64,000 nt of DNA from Streptomyces laurentii (GTDB taxonomy: Bacteria; Actinomycetota; Actinomycetes; Streptomycetales; Streptomycetaceae). Under the pieces are notes generated by a model. The model was not told the DNA's origin, did not search any database, and saw only the letters and a program-made list of their open reading frames with translations. Of this stretch, positions 8,391 to 16,577 are shown piece after piece; the first letter of the stretch is position 1, and each line of letters starts with the position of its first letter. Location of the stretch: contig AP017424.1 in NCBI GenBank assembly GCA_002355495.1, positions 4,715,501 to 4,779,500 on the forward strand, written 5' to 3'. A program made the position numbers and the translations under genes.

Positions 8391-8432
8391 GATACGGCCG
8401 CGGTTCCCCCGAGGGGGCACCGCGGCCGTATC
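8391..8432 (+). terminator. Terminator between adk and map
   Basis: A 14-bp perfect stem (GATACGGCCGCGGT with ACCGCGGCCGTATC) is extended inside by a C-run facing a G-run and followed by TCGTTGTT. It begins 29 bases after the adk stop and separates secY-adk from map. Confidence 0.8.
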
Positions 8433-8476
8433 GTTGTTCCGACCCCTTGTTTCCCGAAGGAAAGGCCGCGGCCACG

Positions 8477-9328
8477 ATGGTGCAGATCAAGACCCCCGAG
8501 CAGATCGCGAAGATGCGCGAGGCGGGGCTGGTCGTCGCGGCCATCCACGCGGCGACCCGCGAGGTGGCCGTGCCCGGCGCGACCACCCGGGACCTGGACG
8601 AGGTCGCGCGCAAGGTGATCGCGGACCACGGGGCGAAGTCGAACTTCCTCGGGTACGGCGGCTTCCCCGCCACCATCTGCACCTCGGTGAACGAGGTCGT
8701 CGTCCACGGCATCCCGGACGAGAAGACCGTCCTCAAGGACGGCGACATCATCTCCATCGACTGCGGCGCGATCGTCGACGGCTGGCACGGCGACGCCGCG
8801 TACACCGCCTTCGTCGGCACCGGTCACGCACCGGAACTGATCGAGCTGTCGCGGGTGACCGAAGAGTCGATGTGGGCCGGCATCGCCGCCATGCGCGTCG
8901 GCGCCCGTCTGGTCGACGTCTCCCGGGCGATCGAGTCGTACATCAAGCGCCAGCCGCGGCCGGCCGTGGGCGACCACAGCCTCGGCCGGTACGGGATCAT
9001 CGAGGACTACGGCGGCCACGGCATCGGCACCGAGATGCACATGGACCCGCACCTGCTGAACTACGTCGCCCGCAAGCGCGGCAAGGGCCCGAAGCTGGTC
9101 CCCGGCTTCTGCCTGGCGATCGAGCCGATGGTCTCCCTCGGCACCCCGAGGACCGAGGTCCTCGCCGACGACTGGACCGTCATCACGACGGACGGCACCT
9201 GGTCCTCGCACTGGGAGCACAGCATCGCCCTCACCGAGGAGGGCCCGCTGGTCCTGACCGCGGTGGACGGCGGCAAGGCGAAGCTGGCGGAGCTGGGCGT
9301 CACCGCCGCGCCGGACCCGCTGGCGTAG
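8477..9328 (+). CDS. map: Type I methionine aminopeptidase
   Basis: The enzyme removes the initiator methionine from new proteins. The 283-aa product shows the metal ligands in order: Asp in SIDCGAIVDGWHGD, the second Asp in that block, His in GHGIGTEMHMDP, Glu in AIEPM and Glu in HWEHSIALT. The frame stays open for 30 codons upstream, but the ATG giving MVQIKTPEQIAKM is the family start and the earlier part lies in the adk terminator. GAAGGA upstream can serve as ribosome-binding site. Confidence 0.95.
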   Translation: MVQIKTPEQIAKMREAGLVVAAIHAATREVAVPGATTRDLDEVARKVIADHGAKSNFLGYGGFPATICTSVNEVVVHGIPDEKTVLKDGDIISIDCGAIVDGWHGDAAYTAFVGTGHAPELIELSRVTEESMWAGIAAMRVGARLVDVSRAIESYIKRQPRPAVGDHSLGRYGIIEDYGGHGIGTEMHMDPHLLNYVARKRGKGPKLVPGFCLAIEPMVSLGTPRTEVLADDWTVITTDGTWSSHWEHSIALTEEGPLVLTAVDGGKAKLAELGVTAAPDPLA

Positions 9329-9548
9329 CGGGACCGGACCGACGGCGGACCGACGGCGCGGCGGGGCCGGGATCCCGCCGCGCGGGAGTTCCGCGAACCT
9401 CCGCGTAACGATCTTCCGCTTGGGGCAGACTGTCCGGATTCGTGTTTTCCTGGCGGCTGGCGTAGACTGACGCGTCGGCTCTCGTATACCCGTGTGTCCG
9501 CACCCGGCGGCGAGAGTCGATCAAGGTAGCCGATTCGAAGGGCGAAGC

Positions 9549-9770
9549 GTGGCCAAGAAGCAAGGTGCCATCGAAATCGAGGGCACCGTGATCGAGTCCC
9601 TGCCGAACGCCATGTTCAAGGTGGAACTCCAGAACGGTCACAAGGTCCTCGCGCACATCTCCGGCAAGATGCGGATGCACTACATCCGTATCCTTCCGGA
9701 CGACCGGGTCGTCGTGGAGCTGTCTCCGTACGACCTGACGCGTGGCCGGATCGTCTACCGGTACAAGTAG
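9549..9770 (+). CDS. infA: Translation initiation factor IF-1
   Basis: IF-1 binds the A site of the small subunit during initiation. The 73-aa single S1/OB domain (MAKKQGAIEIEGTVIE..LSPYDLTRGRIVYRYK) is full length. The GTG start gives the conserved N-terminus. The 220 bases upstream hold no gene; a TAGACT at 9463-9468 could be a -10 box but no good -35 partner was seen. Confidence 0.97.
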   Translation: MAKKQGAIEIEGTVIESLPNAMFKVELQNGHKVLAHISGKMRMHYIRILPDDRVVVELSPYDLTRGRIVYRYK

Positions 9771-9832
9771 ATCTTGCCCGCACCCCGCTTCGCGCGCGGG
9801 TGATGGCACTGACCCGGAGAACCTCACATCCC

Positions 9833-9946
9833 ATGAAGGTCAAGCCGAGCGTCAAGAAGATCTGCGACAAGTGCAAGGTGATCCGCCGCCACGGCCGGGT
9901 CATGGTCATCTGCGACAACCTGCGCCACAAGCAGCGCCAGGGCTGA
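9833..9946 (+). CDS. rpmJ: 50S ribosomal protein L36, zinc-binding form
   Basis: L36 is the smallest large-subunit protein. The 37-aa product (MKVKPSVKKICDKCKV..) keeps Cys11, Cys14, Cys27 and a His near residue 32 that bind zinc, so this is the housekeeping form rather than the zinc-free paralogue. It lies between infA and rpsM in standard actinobacterial order. Confidence 0.96.
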   Translation: MKVKPSVKKICDKCKVIRRHGRVMVICDNLRHKQRQG

Positions 9947-10134
9947 CGCACGCCGACCGACCTGCATCTCGCAGTCTTCGCGCGACGCATAGCAACACGT
10001 ACATACGCAGAACCCGTCCGGTCGTGATCCACGGCTGACGGCACCTCCGGCGGGGGCCGGGGACCCGACCTGTACCTGATACGGCAGCCGGGAGCGGTTC
10101 TGCAGCAGACCCCCGAGAACACAGGAGCCATTGA

Positions 10135-10515
10135 ATGGCACGCGTTTCCGGTGTTGACATCCCGCGCGAAAAGCGCGTGGTGGTCGCACTCACCTACGTC
10201 TTCGGCATCGGGCGTACCCGGTCCGAGGAGATCCTCGCCGCGACCGGCGTGGACCAGTCCATCCGTGTCCGCGACCTTGCCGAGGAAGACCTCGTCAAGA
10301 TCCGCGAGTACGTGGACGCCAACCTCCAGACCGAGGGTGACCTCCGCCGCGAGATCGCCGCCGACATCCGCCGCAAGGTCGAGATCGGCTGCTACCAGGG
10401 TCTGCGCCACCGTCGTGGCCTGCCCGTCCGCGGCCAGCGCACCAGCACGAACGCTCGTACCCGCAAGGGCCCGCGTCGCGCCATCGCCGGTAAGAAGAAG
10501 CCGGGCAAGAAGTAG
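10135..10515 (+). CDS. rpsM: 30S ribosomal protein S13
   Basis: S13 sits at the top of the small-subunit head and contacts P-site tRNA and the large subunit. The 126-aa product has ARVSGVDIPREKRVV..YVFGIG, the helix-two-turn-helix and the C-terminal GLPVRGQRTSTNARTRKG and basic tail. It heads the alpha block rpsM-rpsK-rpoA-rplQ; rpsD is not here. Confidence 0.98.
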   Translation: MARVSGVDIPREKRVVVALTYVFGIGRTRSEEILAATGVDQSIRVRDLAEEDLVKIREYVDANLQTEGDLRREIAADIRRKVEIGCYQGLRHRRGLPVRGQRTSTNARTRKGPRRAIAGKKKPGKK

Positions 10516-10581
10516 TCCTCAGCGGACGCTTGACCAAGCGGTCTTCGCTGTAGGACCGACCACCTCCCGTAGGAGTAAGAG

Positions 10582-10986
10582 ATGCCCCCCAAGGGTCGTC
10601 AGGGCGCTGCCAAGAAGGTGCGCCGCAAGGAAAAGAAGAACGTCGCTCACGGCCACGCGCACATCAAGAGCACGTTCAACAACACGATCGTCTCGATCAC
10701 GGACCCCGCGGGCAACGTGATCTCCTGGGCCTCCGCCGGCCACGTCGGCTTCAAGGGCTCGCGCAAGTCCACCCCGTTCGCCGCGCAGATGGCCGCCGAG
10801 TCGGCCGCTCGCCGCGCGCAGGAGCACGGCATGCGCAAGGTCGACGTCTTCGTCAAGGGTCCCGGCTCCGGCCGTGAGACCGCGATCCGCTCCCTCCAGG
10901 CCACCGGCCTCGAGGTCGGCTCGATCCAGGACGTCACCCCCACCCCGCACAACGGCTGCCGTCCGCCGAAGCGCCGCCGCGTCTGA
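10582..10986 (+). CDS. rpsK: 30S ribosomal protein S11
   Basis: S11 forms part of the small-subunit platform near the mRNA exit. The 134-aa protein has HIKSTFNNTIVSITDPAGN and the C-terminal signature DVTPTPHNGCRPPKRRRV. GTAGGAG precedes the start. It lies 66 bases after rpsM. Confidence 0.98.
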   Translation: MPPKGRQGAAKKVRRKEKKNVAHGHAHIKSTFNNTIVSITDPAGNVISWASAGHVGFKGSRKSTPFAAQMAAESAARRAQEHGMRKVDVFVKGPGSGRETAIRSLQATGLEVGSIQDVTPTPHNGCRPPKRRRV

Positions 10987-11000
10987 CCCTGTGGTCAGGA

Positions 11001-11018
11001 CCTGACCTCGCGGTCAGG
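11001..11018 (+). terminator. Hairpin between rpsK and rpoA
   Basis: A perfect 7-bp stem (CCTGACC with GGTCAGG) with the loop TCGC lies 15 bases after the rpsK stop. A larger GC-rich inverted repeat follows at about 11054-11087. They may attenuate read-through into rpoA. Confidence 0.45.
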
Positions 11019-11092
11019 CCGCAGCGGACGCACCTGTGCGTTCTCGAGTGTCCGGGCGGTACGGCTCCCATGGGGCGGTGCCGCCCGTACCC

Positions 11093-11121
11093 TTGCAGTA
11101 TCAGCGGACGTCAAATAGTGG
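11093..11121 (+). promoter_or_regulatory. Candidate rpoA promoter
   Basis: TTGCAG and TAGTGG are 17 bases apart and end 27 bases before the rpoA ATG. The -35 resembles the housekeeping consensus; the -10 lacks the final T, so this is only a candidate. Confidence 0.3.
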
Positions 11122-11148
11122 GCGTCCACGACTGAAGGAAACGAAGAC

Positions 11149-12171
11149 ATGCTTATCGCTCAGCGTCCGTCGCTGACCGAAGAGGTCGTCGACGAGTTCC
11201 GCTCCCGGTTCGTCATCGAGCCGCTGGAGCCGGGCTTCGGCTACACCCTCGGCAACTCGCTCCGCCGCACGCTCCTCTCGTCGATCCCCGGCGCTGCTGT
11301 CACCAGCATCCGCATCGACGGTGTCCTGCACGAGTTCACCACCGTGCCGGGCGTCAAGGAGGACGTCACCGACCTCATCCTGAACATCAAGCAGCTGGTC
11401 GTCTCCTCGGAGCACGACGAGCCGGTCGTGATGTACCTGCGCAAGCAGGGCCCGGGTCTGGTCACCGCCGCCGACATCGCCCCGCCGGCCGGTGTCGAGG
11501 TGCACAACCCCGACCTGGTCCTCGCCACGCTCAACGGCAAGGGCAAGCTGGAGATGGAGCTGACCGTCGAGCGCGGTCGCGGCTACGTCTCCGCCGTCCA
11601 GAACAAGCAGGTGGGCCAGGAGATCGGCCGTATCCCGGTCGACTCCATCTACAGCCCCGTGCTGAAGGTCACCTACAAGGTCGAGGCGACCCGAGTCGAG
11701 CAGCGCACCGACTTCGACAAGCTCATCGTCGACGTCGAGACCAAGCAGGCCATGCGCCCGCGTGACGCCATGGCGTCCGCCGGCAAGACCCTGGTCGAGC
11801 TGTTCGGTCTCGCCCGCGAGCTGAACATCGACGCCGAGGGCATCGACATGGGTCCGTCCCCGACGGACGCCGCCCTGGCCGCCGACCTGGCGCTGCCGAT
11901 CGAGGAGCTGGAGCTCACGGTCCGCTCCTACAACTGCCTCAAGCGCGAGGGCATCCACTCCGTGGGTGAGCTCGTGGCGCGTTCCGAGGCCGACCTGCTC
12001 GACATCCGCAACTTCGGTGCGAAGTCGATCGACGAGGTCAAGGCGAAGCTGGCCGGCATGGGCCTGGCCCTCAAGGACAGCCCGCCCGGATTCGACCCGA
12101 CCGCCGCCGCCGACGCCTTCGGCGCCGACGACGACGCGGACGCGGGCTTCGTCGAGACCGAGCAGTACTGA
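11149..12171 (+). CDS. rpoA: DNA-directed RNA polymerase subunit alpha
   Basis: The alpha dimer nucleates assembly of the core polymerase. The 340-aa protein has an N-terminal domain (residues 1-230; PGFGYTLGNSLRRTLLSSIPG) and a C-terminal domain with the helix-hairpin-helix fold (LTVRSYNCLKREGI, DIRNFGAKSIDEV) that contacts UP elements and activators. An acidic tail ending DDDADAGFVETEQY is typical of actinobacteria. A good ribosome-binding site (GAAGGAAACG) precedes the ATG. Confidence 0.98.
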   Translation: MLIAQRPSLTEEVVDEFRSRFVIEPLEPGFGYTLGNSLRRTLLSSIPGAAVTSIRIDGVLHEFTTVPGVKEDVTDLILNIKQLVVSSEHDEPVVMYLRKQGPGLVTAADIAPPAGVEVHNPDLVLATLNGKGKLEMELTVERGRGYVSAVQNKQVGQEIGRIPVDSIYSPVLKVTYKVEATRVEQRTDFDKLIVDVETKQAMRPRDAMASAGKTLVELFGLARELNIDAEGIDMGPSPTDAALAADLALPIEELELTVRSYNCLKREGIHSVGELVARSEADLLDIRNFGAKSIDEVKAKLAGMGLALKDSPPGFDPTAAADAFGADDDADAGFVETEQY

Positions 12172-12234
12172 TCGCCGGGCCTCACGGCCCGTCCCGATCG
12201 CGCCGCGGGCCGGCTCCGGCCGGCCCCGCGGTTC

Positions 12235-12258
12235 CCCGCGCTCCTTCGGGAGCGCGGG
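12235..12258 (+). terminator. TTCG-loop hairpin between rpoA and rplQ
   Basis: A perfect 10-bp stem (CCCGCGCTCC with GGAGCGCGGG) has the extra-stable loop TTCG. A second GC-rich inverted repeat (CCGCGGGCCGG arms) lies just upstream at about 12203-12231. The 165-base gap therefore carries two strong hairpins before rplQ. Confidence 0.55.
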
Positions 12259-12336
12259 TCTCCGACAGGTAACCGCCTGCTCGGATACTGACCCCGGTAC
12301 CTCATACGGCCAGGGCAGACACCTAGGAGAAACACC

Positions 12337-12780
12337 ATGCCGCGTCCCGCGAAGGGTGCCCGCCTCGGCGGTTCCGCCGCTCACGAGAAGCTGCTCCTCG
12401 CCAACCTGGCGAAGGCGCTGTTCGAGCACGGCCGCATCACGACGACCGAGGCCAAGGCCCGCCGTCTGCGTCCGGTCGCCGAGCGCCTGATCACCAAGGC
12501 GAAGAAGGGCGACATCCACAACCGTCGCCTGGTGCTGCAGACGATCACCGACAAGGGCATCGTCCACACCCTCTTCACCGAGATCGCCCCGCGTTACTCG
12601 GAGCGTCCGGGTGGTTACACCCGTATCACCAAGATCGGCAACCGTCGTGGCGACAACGCCCCGATGGCCGTGATCGAGCTGGTCGAGGGCGAGATCGCCA
12701 AGAAGGCGACCGTCGCCGAGGCCGAGGCCGCCACCAAGCGCGCCGTCAAGGAGGCCGACGAGGCCGCGCAGGACGCCTGA
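12337..12780 (+). CDS. rplQ: 50S ribosomal protein L17
   Basis: L17 lies near the tunnel exit of the large subunit. The 147-aa product has MPRPAKGARLGGSAAHEKL, the conserved HGRITTTEAKARRLRPVAE and a lysine/alanine-rich acidic tail (about residues 118-147) common in actinobacteria. AGGAGAAAC precedes the start. Confidence 0.98.
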   Translation: MPRPAKGARLGGSAAHEKLLLANLAKALFEHGRITTTEAKARRLRPVAERLITKAKKGDIHNRRLVLQTITDKGIVHTLFTEIAPRYSERPGGYTRITKIGNRRGDNAPMAVIELVEGEIAKKATVAEAEAATKRAVKEADEAAQDA

Positions 12781-12802
12781 GCGTTCTGAACGATCTCGTG
12801 GG

Positions 12803-12832
12803 CGGGCCCGCACCCTTCGGGGTGCGGGCCCG
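12803..12832 (+). terminator. Terminator after rplQ
   Basis: A perfect 13-bp stem (CGGGCCCGCACCC with GGGTGCGGGCCCG) is closed by the loop TTCG. It lies 22 bases after the rplQ stop and ends the ribosomal superoperon ahead of truA. Confidence 0.85.
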
Positions 12833-12867
12833 TTCCGCGTATACCGGGTTTTGAGAGGATGGACGGC

Positions 12868-13725
12868 GTGAGCGACGAGGTAGCGGACGGTTTCGTACGG
12901 GTCAGGCTCGACCTGTCGTACGACGGCAAGGACTTCTCCGGCTGGGCCAAGCAGGCCCGCGGGCAGCGCACCGTCCAGGGCGAGATCGAGGACGCCCTGC
13001 GTACCGTCACCCGCTCCACCGAGACGTACGAGCTGACGGTCGCCGGCCGTACGGACGCCGGGGTGCACGCGCGCGGCCAGGTCGCGCACGTCGACCTGCC
13101 GGGCGCGCTGTGGGAGGAGCACCGCGAGAAGCTGCTCAGGCGGCTCGCCGGGCGGCTCTCGCACGATGTGCGGATCTGGTCGGCCGAGGAGGCGCCGGCG
13201 GGCTTCAACGCCCGGTTCTCGGCGATCTGGCGCCGGTACGCGTACCGGGTCACCGACCACCCCGGCGGTGTCGACCCGCTGCTGCGCGGCCATGTGCTGT
13301 GGCACGACTGGACCCTCGACATGGACGCCATGAACGCCGCCGCCGAGCACCTCGTCGGCGAGCACGACTTCGCCGCGTACTGCAAGAAGCGCGAGGGCGC
13401 CACCACCATCCGCACCCTGCAGGAGCTGCGCTGGGAGCGCCGCTCCGACGGGATCCTGGAGGCCACGGTCAAGGCCGACGCCTTCTGCCACAACATGGTG
13501 CGCTCGCTGGTGGGCGCCCTTCTGTTCGTCGGTGACGGGCACCGGCCGGTGGAGTGGCCCGGCAAGGTGCTGGCCGCGGGCGTACGGGACTCGGCCGTGC
13601 ACGTCGTACGGCCGCACGGCCTCACCCTCGAAGAGGTCGGCTACCCGGCCGACGAGCTGCTCGCCACCCGCAGCCGGGAGGCGCGCAACAAGCGGTCACT
13701 CCCCGGGAGCGCGGGCTGCTGCTGA
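12868..13725 (+). CDS. truA: tRNA pseudouridine(38-40) synthase TruA
   Basis: TruA makes pseudouridine at positions 38-40 of tRNA anticodon arms. The 285-aa product has RVRLDLSYDGKDFSGWAKQ and the catalytic Asp63 in AGRTDAGVHARGQV. An ATG three codons upstream is in frame, but GAGAGG would then abut the start; GTG at this position gives the better spacing. The last 30 bases overlap the convergent gene on the other strand. truA follows rplQ as in other actinobacteria. Confidence 0.95.
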   Translation: MSDEVADGFVRVRLDLSYDGKDFSGWAKQARGQRTVQGEIEDALRTVTRSTETYELTVAGRTDAGVHARGQVAHVDLPGALWEEHREKLLRRLAGRLSHDVRIWSAEEAPAGFNARFSAIWRRYAYRVTDHPGGVDPLLRGHVLWHDWTLDMDAMNAAAEHLVGEHDFAAYCKKREGATTIRTLQELRWERRSDGILEATVKADAFCHNMVRSLVGALLFVGDGHRPVEWPGKVLAAGVRDSAVHVVRPHGLTLEEVGYPADELLATRSREARNKRSLPGSAGCC

Positions 13726-14688
13726 GGCCTGGCTCTTGCCGCGGGCGTAGATCTGGTTGAAGGCGAAGGTGCCCAGGTCGCCGCTGGTCTGGAAGACGGC
13801 CTGGTCGCCGGAGGTGACCTTGCGGCCGTTCTGGAAGCCGGCCTGGGTGAGATAGACGTAGCGGCCGATCGCGTTGGTGCGCCGCAGGCAGACCGTGGCG
13901 TGGCAGAAGTCGGCGACGCCGGCGCCGGAGAGCGTGGCGATGCCGCCGGTGGCCTGCTTCTTCGCCTGGGTGGCCTGCTTCTCGGTGGGGAAGACGGCCA
14001 CGCCGACGGTGACGGCGACGCCGTCCTTGACGTAGGTGGCGCGCAGGACGCGCGTGCAGCCGTTGTCCGCGAGGGCCGAGCCGAGGCCGCCGACCGTGAC
14101 GGCGGCGCAGTTCGTGGTGGAGGCGGTCGCCCCCTTGAGGTAGACGCGGCCGCTCATGGTCAGCTTCTTGCCGGGGAACAGGCCCTCGGCGGACAGCGGC
14201 GCCGTGTCCTTCTTCTCGTCGGAGATGTAGTCGCGCGGGTTCGGCGGCGGCAGCGGGGCGACGGAGGAGAACGCCGGCGACGGGGTGGTGGTGTCCGAGG
14301 GGGTCGCCGGGCCGGTCGCGGTGGTGCCGCCGTTCTTGGCCTCGTCGTTGCTCTTGTTGGTGGCGACGATCGCGGTGGCGACGACGGCCCCCACGGCGAG
14401 CGCGGCGACCGCGCCGCCGCCGATCATCAGCCGGCGCTTGCGGCGGGAACGGGCGTTCGACGCGTCGGCGAGGGCGCCCCAGTCCGGGGTGCCGTCGGGC
14501 TGGGCGGGCTGTGCGGCGGGCGCGCCCGGGAACGCCCCCGGCTGCTGCTGAGGCTGCTGCCACGGGGGCTGCGGGGGCGGTGACGCCTGTGGCCCCTGCC
14601 CGTATCCCTGCTGCCCCTGCCCCTGCCCCTGCCCGTACGGCTGCTGTCCCGGGCCCTGCTGCGGCCACTGAGGCCCCCCAAAGCTCAT
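13696..14688 (-). CDS. Membrane-anchored hypothetical protein with Pro/Gln-rich N-terminus
   Basis: No named family was recognised. The 330-aa protein has a low-complexity Gln/Gly/Pro N-terminus (residues 1-65, GQGQGQ-like repeats), a basic stretch SRRKRR, one membrane segment (about 87-108) and an exported Thr/Ser/Pro linker followed by a domain with four cysteines (NCAAV, NGCTRV, DFCHATVC), probably disulfide-bonded outside. This layout is common among streptomycete surface proteins. An in-frame ATG three codons earlier exists; the later ATG is chosen because AGGA then lies eight bases upstream. Its end overlaps the end of truA by 30 bases. Confidence 0.75.
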   Translation of the reverse strand: MSFGGPQWPQQGPGQQPYGQGQGQGQQGYGQGPQASPPPQPPWQQPQQQPGAFPGAPAAQPAQPDGTPDWGALADASNARSRRKRRLMIGGGAVAALAVGAVVATAIVATNKSNDEAKNGGTTATGPATPSDTTTPSPAFSSVAPLPPPNPRDYISDEKKDTAPLSAEGLFPGKKLTMSGRVYLKGATASTTNCAAVTVGGLGSALADNGCTRVLRATYVKDGVAVTVGVAVFPTEKQATQAKKQATGGIATLSGAGVADFCHATVCLRRTNAIGRYVYLTQAGFQNGRKVTSGDQAVFQTSGDLGTFAFNQIYARGKSQASAAARAPGE

Positions 14689-14767
14689 GCGGCGCATCCT
14701 AATACCGCGTTCACGGCGGATCGGCTGAGCGGGCGGTACCGGGACATCCTCGGGACCTCGCCGTGCT

Positions 14768-14778
14768 CGAAACTTTCG
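14768..14778. promoter_or_regulatory. Operator-like palindrome CGAAA-C-TTTCG
   Basis: A perfect 5-bp dyad around a central C, followed at 14783-14789 by another half-site AGTTTCG. It matches the CGAA-N-TTCG type reported as binding site of LacI-family xylanase regulators such as BxlR in Streptomyces. It lies about 200 bases upstream of the xylanase start and 80 bases upstream of the divergent gene. Confidence 0.6.
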
Positions 14779-14885
14779 GCAGAGTTTCGTAACAAAGAAT
14801 GCTCAGGGTGGCGCCAGCGTCCCCTCTGTTTCGCTAATTTCTGCGTTCGCAGCGGTGAGCGCCGCCCGGCATGGATTCTTCCTAT

Positions 14886-14896
14886 CGAAAGTTTCG
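14886..14896. promoter_or_regulatory. Operator-like palindrome CGAAA-G-TTTCG
   Basis: This second copy of the motif is also a perfect dyad and lies 79 bases upstream of the xylanase ATG. Two copies before one xylanase gene make chance unlikely and suggest repression relieved by xylo-oligosaccharides. Confidence 0.65.
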
Positions 14897-14974
14897 GGCG
14901 GGGTATCGCTCGGAGTCGTCCGCTGCTCGTTCGATCCTGCTCCACCCCCCAACGAGCGGAAGGATCGCAAGTCG

Positions 14975-16383
14975 ATGAGCATCAAGGCCTTATGGCATAC
15001 GGCCGCGAGAAAGGCACTCGTCGTCGGGACCGCGAGTGCCCTGGCCGCCGGCGGGCGGTCGTCGCCCTGGCCGGTACGGCGGAGGCGGCGAGCAGCCTCG
15101 GCGCGGCCGCGTCGGCGAAGGGCCGGTACTTCGGTACGGCCGTCGCCAACAACCACCTCGGCGAGACGGACTACGCCGCCACGCTGAACGCGGAGTTCAA
15201 CTCGGTGACGCCCGAGAACGAGATGAAGTGGGACGCGGTCGAGCCGAACCGCGGCAGCTTCTCGTACACCAACGCCGACAAGATCGTCACCCACGCCAAG
15301 AGCCACAACATGCAGGTGCGCGGGCACACCCTGGTGTGGCACTCCCAGCTGCCGGGCTGGGTGGGCTCGCTCGGCGCCGACGAGCTGCGGACGGCGATGA
15401 ACAACCACATCACCTCGGTGATGACCCACTACAAGGGCCAGATCGCCGCCTGGGACGTGGTGAACGAGGCGTTCCAGGACGGCTCCAGCGGCGCCCGGCG
15501 CAGCTCGCCGTTCCAGGACAAGCTGGGCAACGGCTTCATCGAGGAGGCGTTCCGCACCGCGCGGGCCGCCGACCCCGCGGCCAAGCTCTGCTACAACGAC
15601 TACAACACCGACGGGGTCAACGCGAAGTCCACCGCCGTGTACAACATGGTCAAGGACTTCAAGACCCGCGGCGTGCCGATCGACTGCGTCGGCTTCCAGG
15701 GGCACTTCAACCCCAACTCGCCGGTGCCCTCCGACTTCCAGGCCAACCTGCAGCGCTTCGCCGACCTCGGCGTCGACGTGCAGCTGACCGAGCTGGACAT
15801 CGAGGGGTCGGGCACCGCGCAGGCGAACAACTACGCCACCGTGGTCCGGGGCTGCCTCGCGGTGACCCGCTGCACGGGCATCACCGTGTGGGGCGTCACC
15901 GACAAGTACTCGTGGCGCTCCAGCGGCACCCCGCTGCTCTTCGACGGCTCGTACCAGAAGAAGCCCGCGTACACCTCGGTCCTCGACGTGCTGAACGGCG
16001 GCACCACCCCGCCCACGACACCGCCGACCACGCCCCCCACGACTCCTCCCACGACGCCTCCGACGACTCCGCCCGGCGGCACCAAGTCGTGCACGGCGAC
16101 GTACACCACGGCGCAGTCCTGGAACGGCGGGTACAACGGCACGGTCACCATCACGGCCGGCGGCGCGGCGATCAGCGGCTGGAAGGTGCCGCTGACCTTC
16201 ACGTCCGGGCAGACCGTCTCCACCGTCTGGAACGGGACCGGCTCCACCAGCGGGAACGTGGTGACGGTGACGAACGCGGCCCACAACGGCTCGGTCGGGG
16301 CCGGGGCCTCCACCAGCTTCGGCTTCACGGTCACCAGCACGGACGCCACGCCTCCCGCGGTGGGCGCCTGCACGGCCTCCTGA
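14975..16383 (+). CDS. Secreted GH10 endo-1,4-beta-xylanase with CBM2, frameshifted in the signal peptide
   Basis: The product would hydrolyse xylan outside the cell. The GH10 domain has the catalytic acid Glu in WDVVNEAF (codon at 15466) and the nucleophile Glu in LTELDIEG (codon at 15790). A Pro-Thr linker of PPTT repeats (about 16008-16074) leads to a C-terminal CBM2 of about 100 residues. The signal peptide MSIKALWHTAARKAL..ASALAAGG reads from 14975, but the mature domain is in another frame. One missing G at about 15051-15056 explains this; restoring it gives AAGGAVVALAGTAEAA-SS. An in-frame ATG at 14992 would make a protein without a signal peptide. Codon 6 is TTA, implying bldA dependence. 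It is either a real lesion or a read error. Confidence 0.85.
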
Positions 16384-16450
16384 CCCGGGAAGCGCGGGTG
16401 TGACGGGTCCGGCCGGCCCTTCGGCGGCATATGCCGAGGGGTCGGCCGCC

Positions 16451-16483
16451 GTCGGTCCGCCGTCGGTCCGCTGTCGGTCCGCC
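16451..16483. repeat. Three tandem 11-bp repeats
   Basis: GTCGGTCCGCC, GTCGGTCCGCT and GTCGGTCCGCC follow each other, with a degenerate copy (GTCGGCCGCC) just before. They lie between the xylanase and the ABC-F gene and probably arose by slippage. Confidence 0.8.
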
Positions 16484-16577
16484 GGAGGGCCGACGCGGGT
16501 CCGTCGCCGGGTCCGCGGATATGAGGTCGGGCATATTTGGTTGGGATCGGGCCGCGCGGGCGGTGACAATGCCCCCT

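Larger units (their letters stand above)
14689..14974. other. Divergent intergenic region with two xylanase-type operators
   Basis: This 286-base region separates the divergent membrane protein and xylanase genes. It contains two copies of CGAAA-N-TTTCG (listed separately) and is less GC-rich than its surroundings around 14770-14840. No gene or clear -35/-10 pair was seen. Confidence 0.5.

Noticed and set aside
9463..9468. infA promoter based on TAGACT
   Set aside because: No acceptable -35 element lies 16-19 bases upstream, so it was not listed as a promoter.
11101..13617. Long minus-strand open frame opposite rpoA, rplQ and truA
   Set aside because: All three plus-strand genes are certain; the frame has Asp/Val/Gly-rich shadow composition.
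16425..16436. CGGCATATGCCG palindrome, also at 32978-32989 and in part at 57155 and 58117
   Set aside because: One copy overlaps the TetR start codon and another is coding sequence for Ala-Tyr-Ala; the set is too small and mixed in context to call a regulatory motif.
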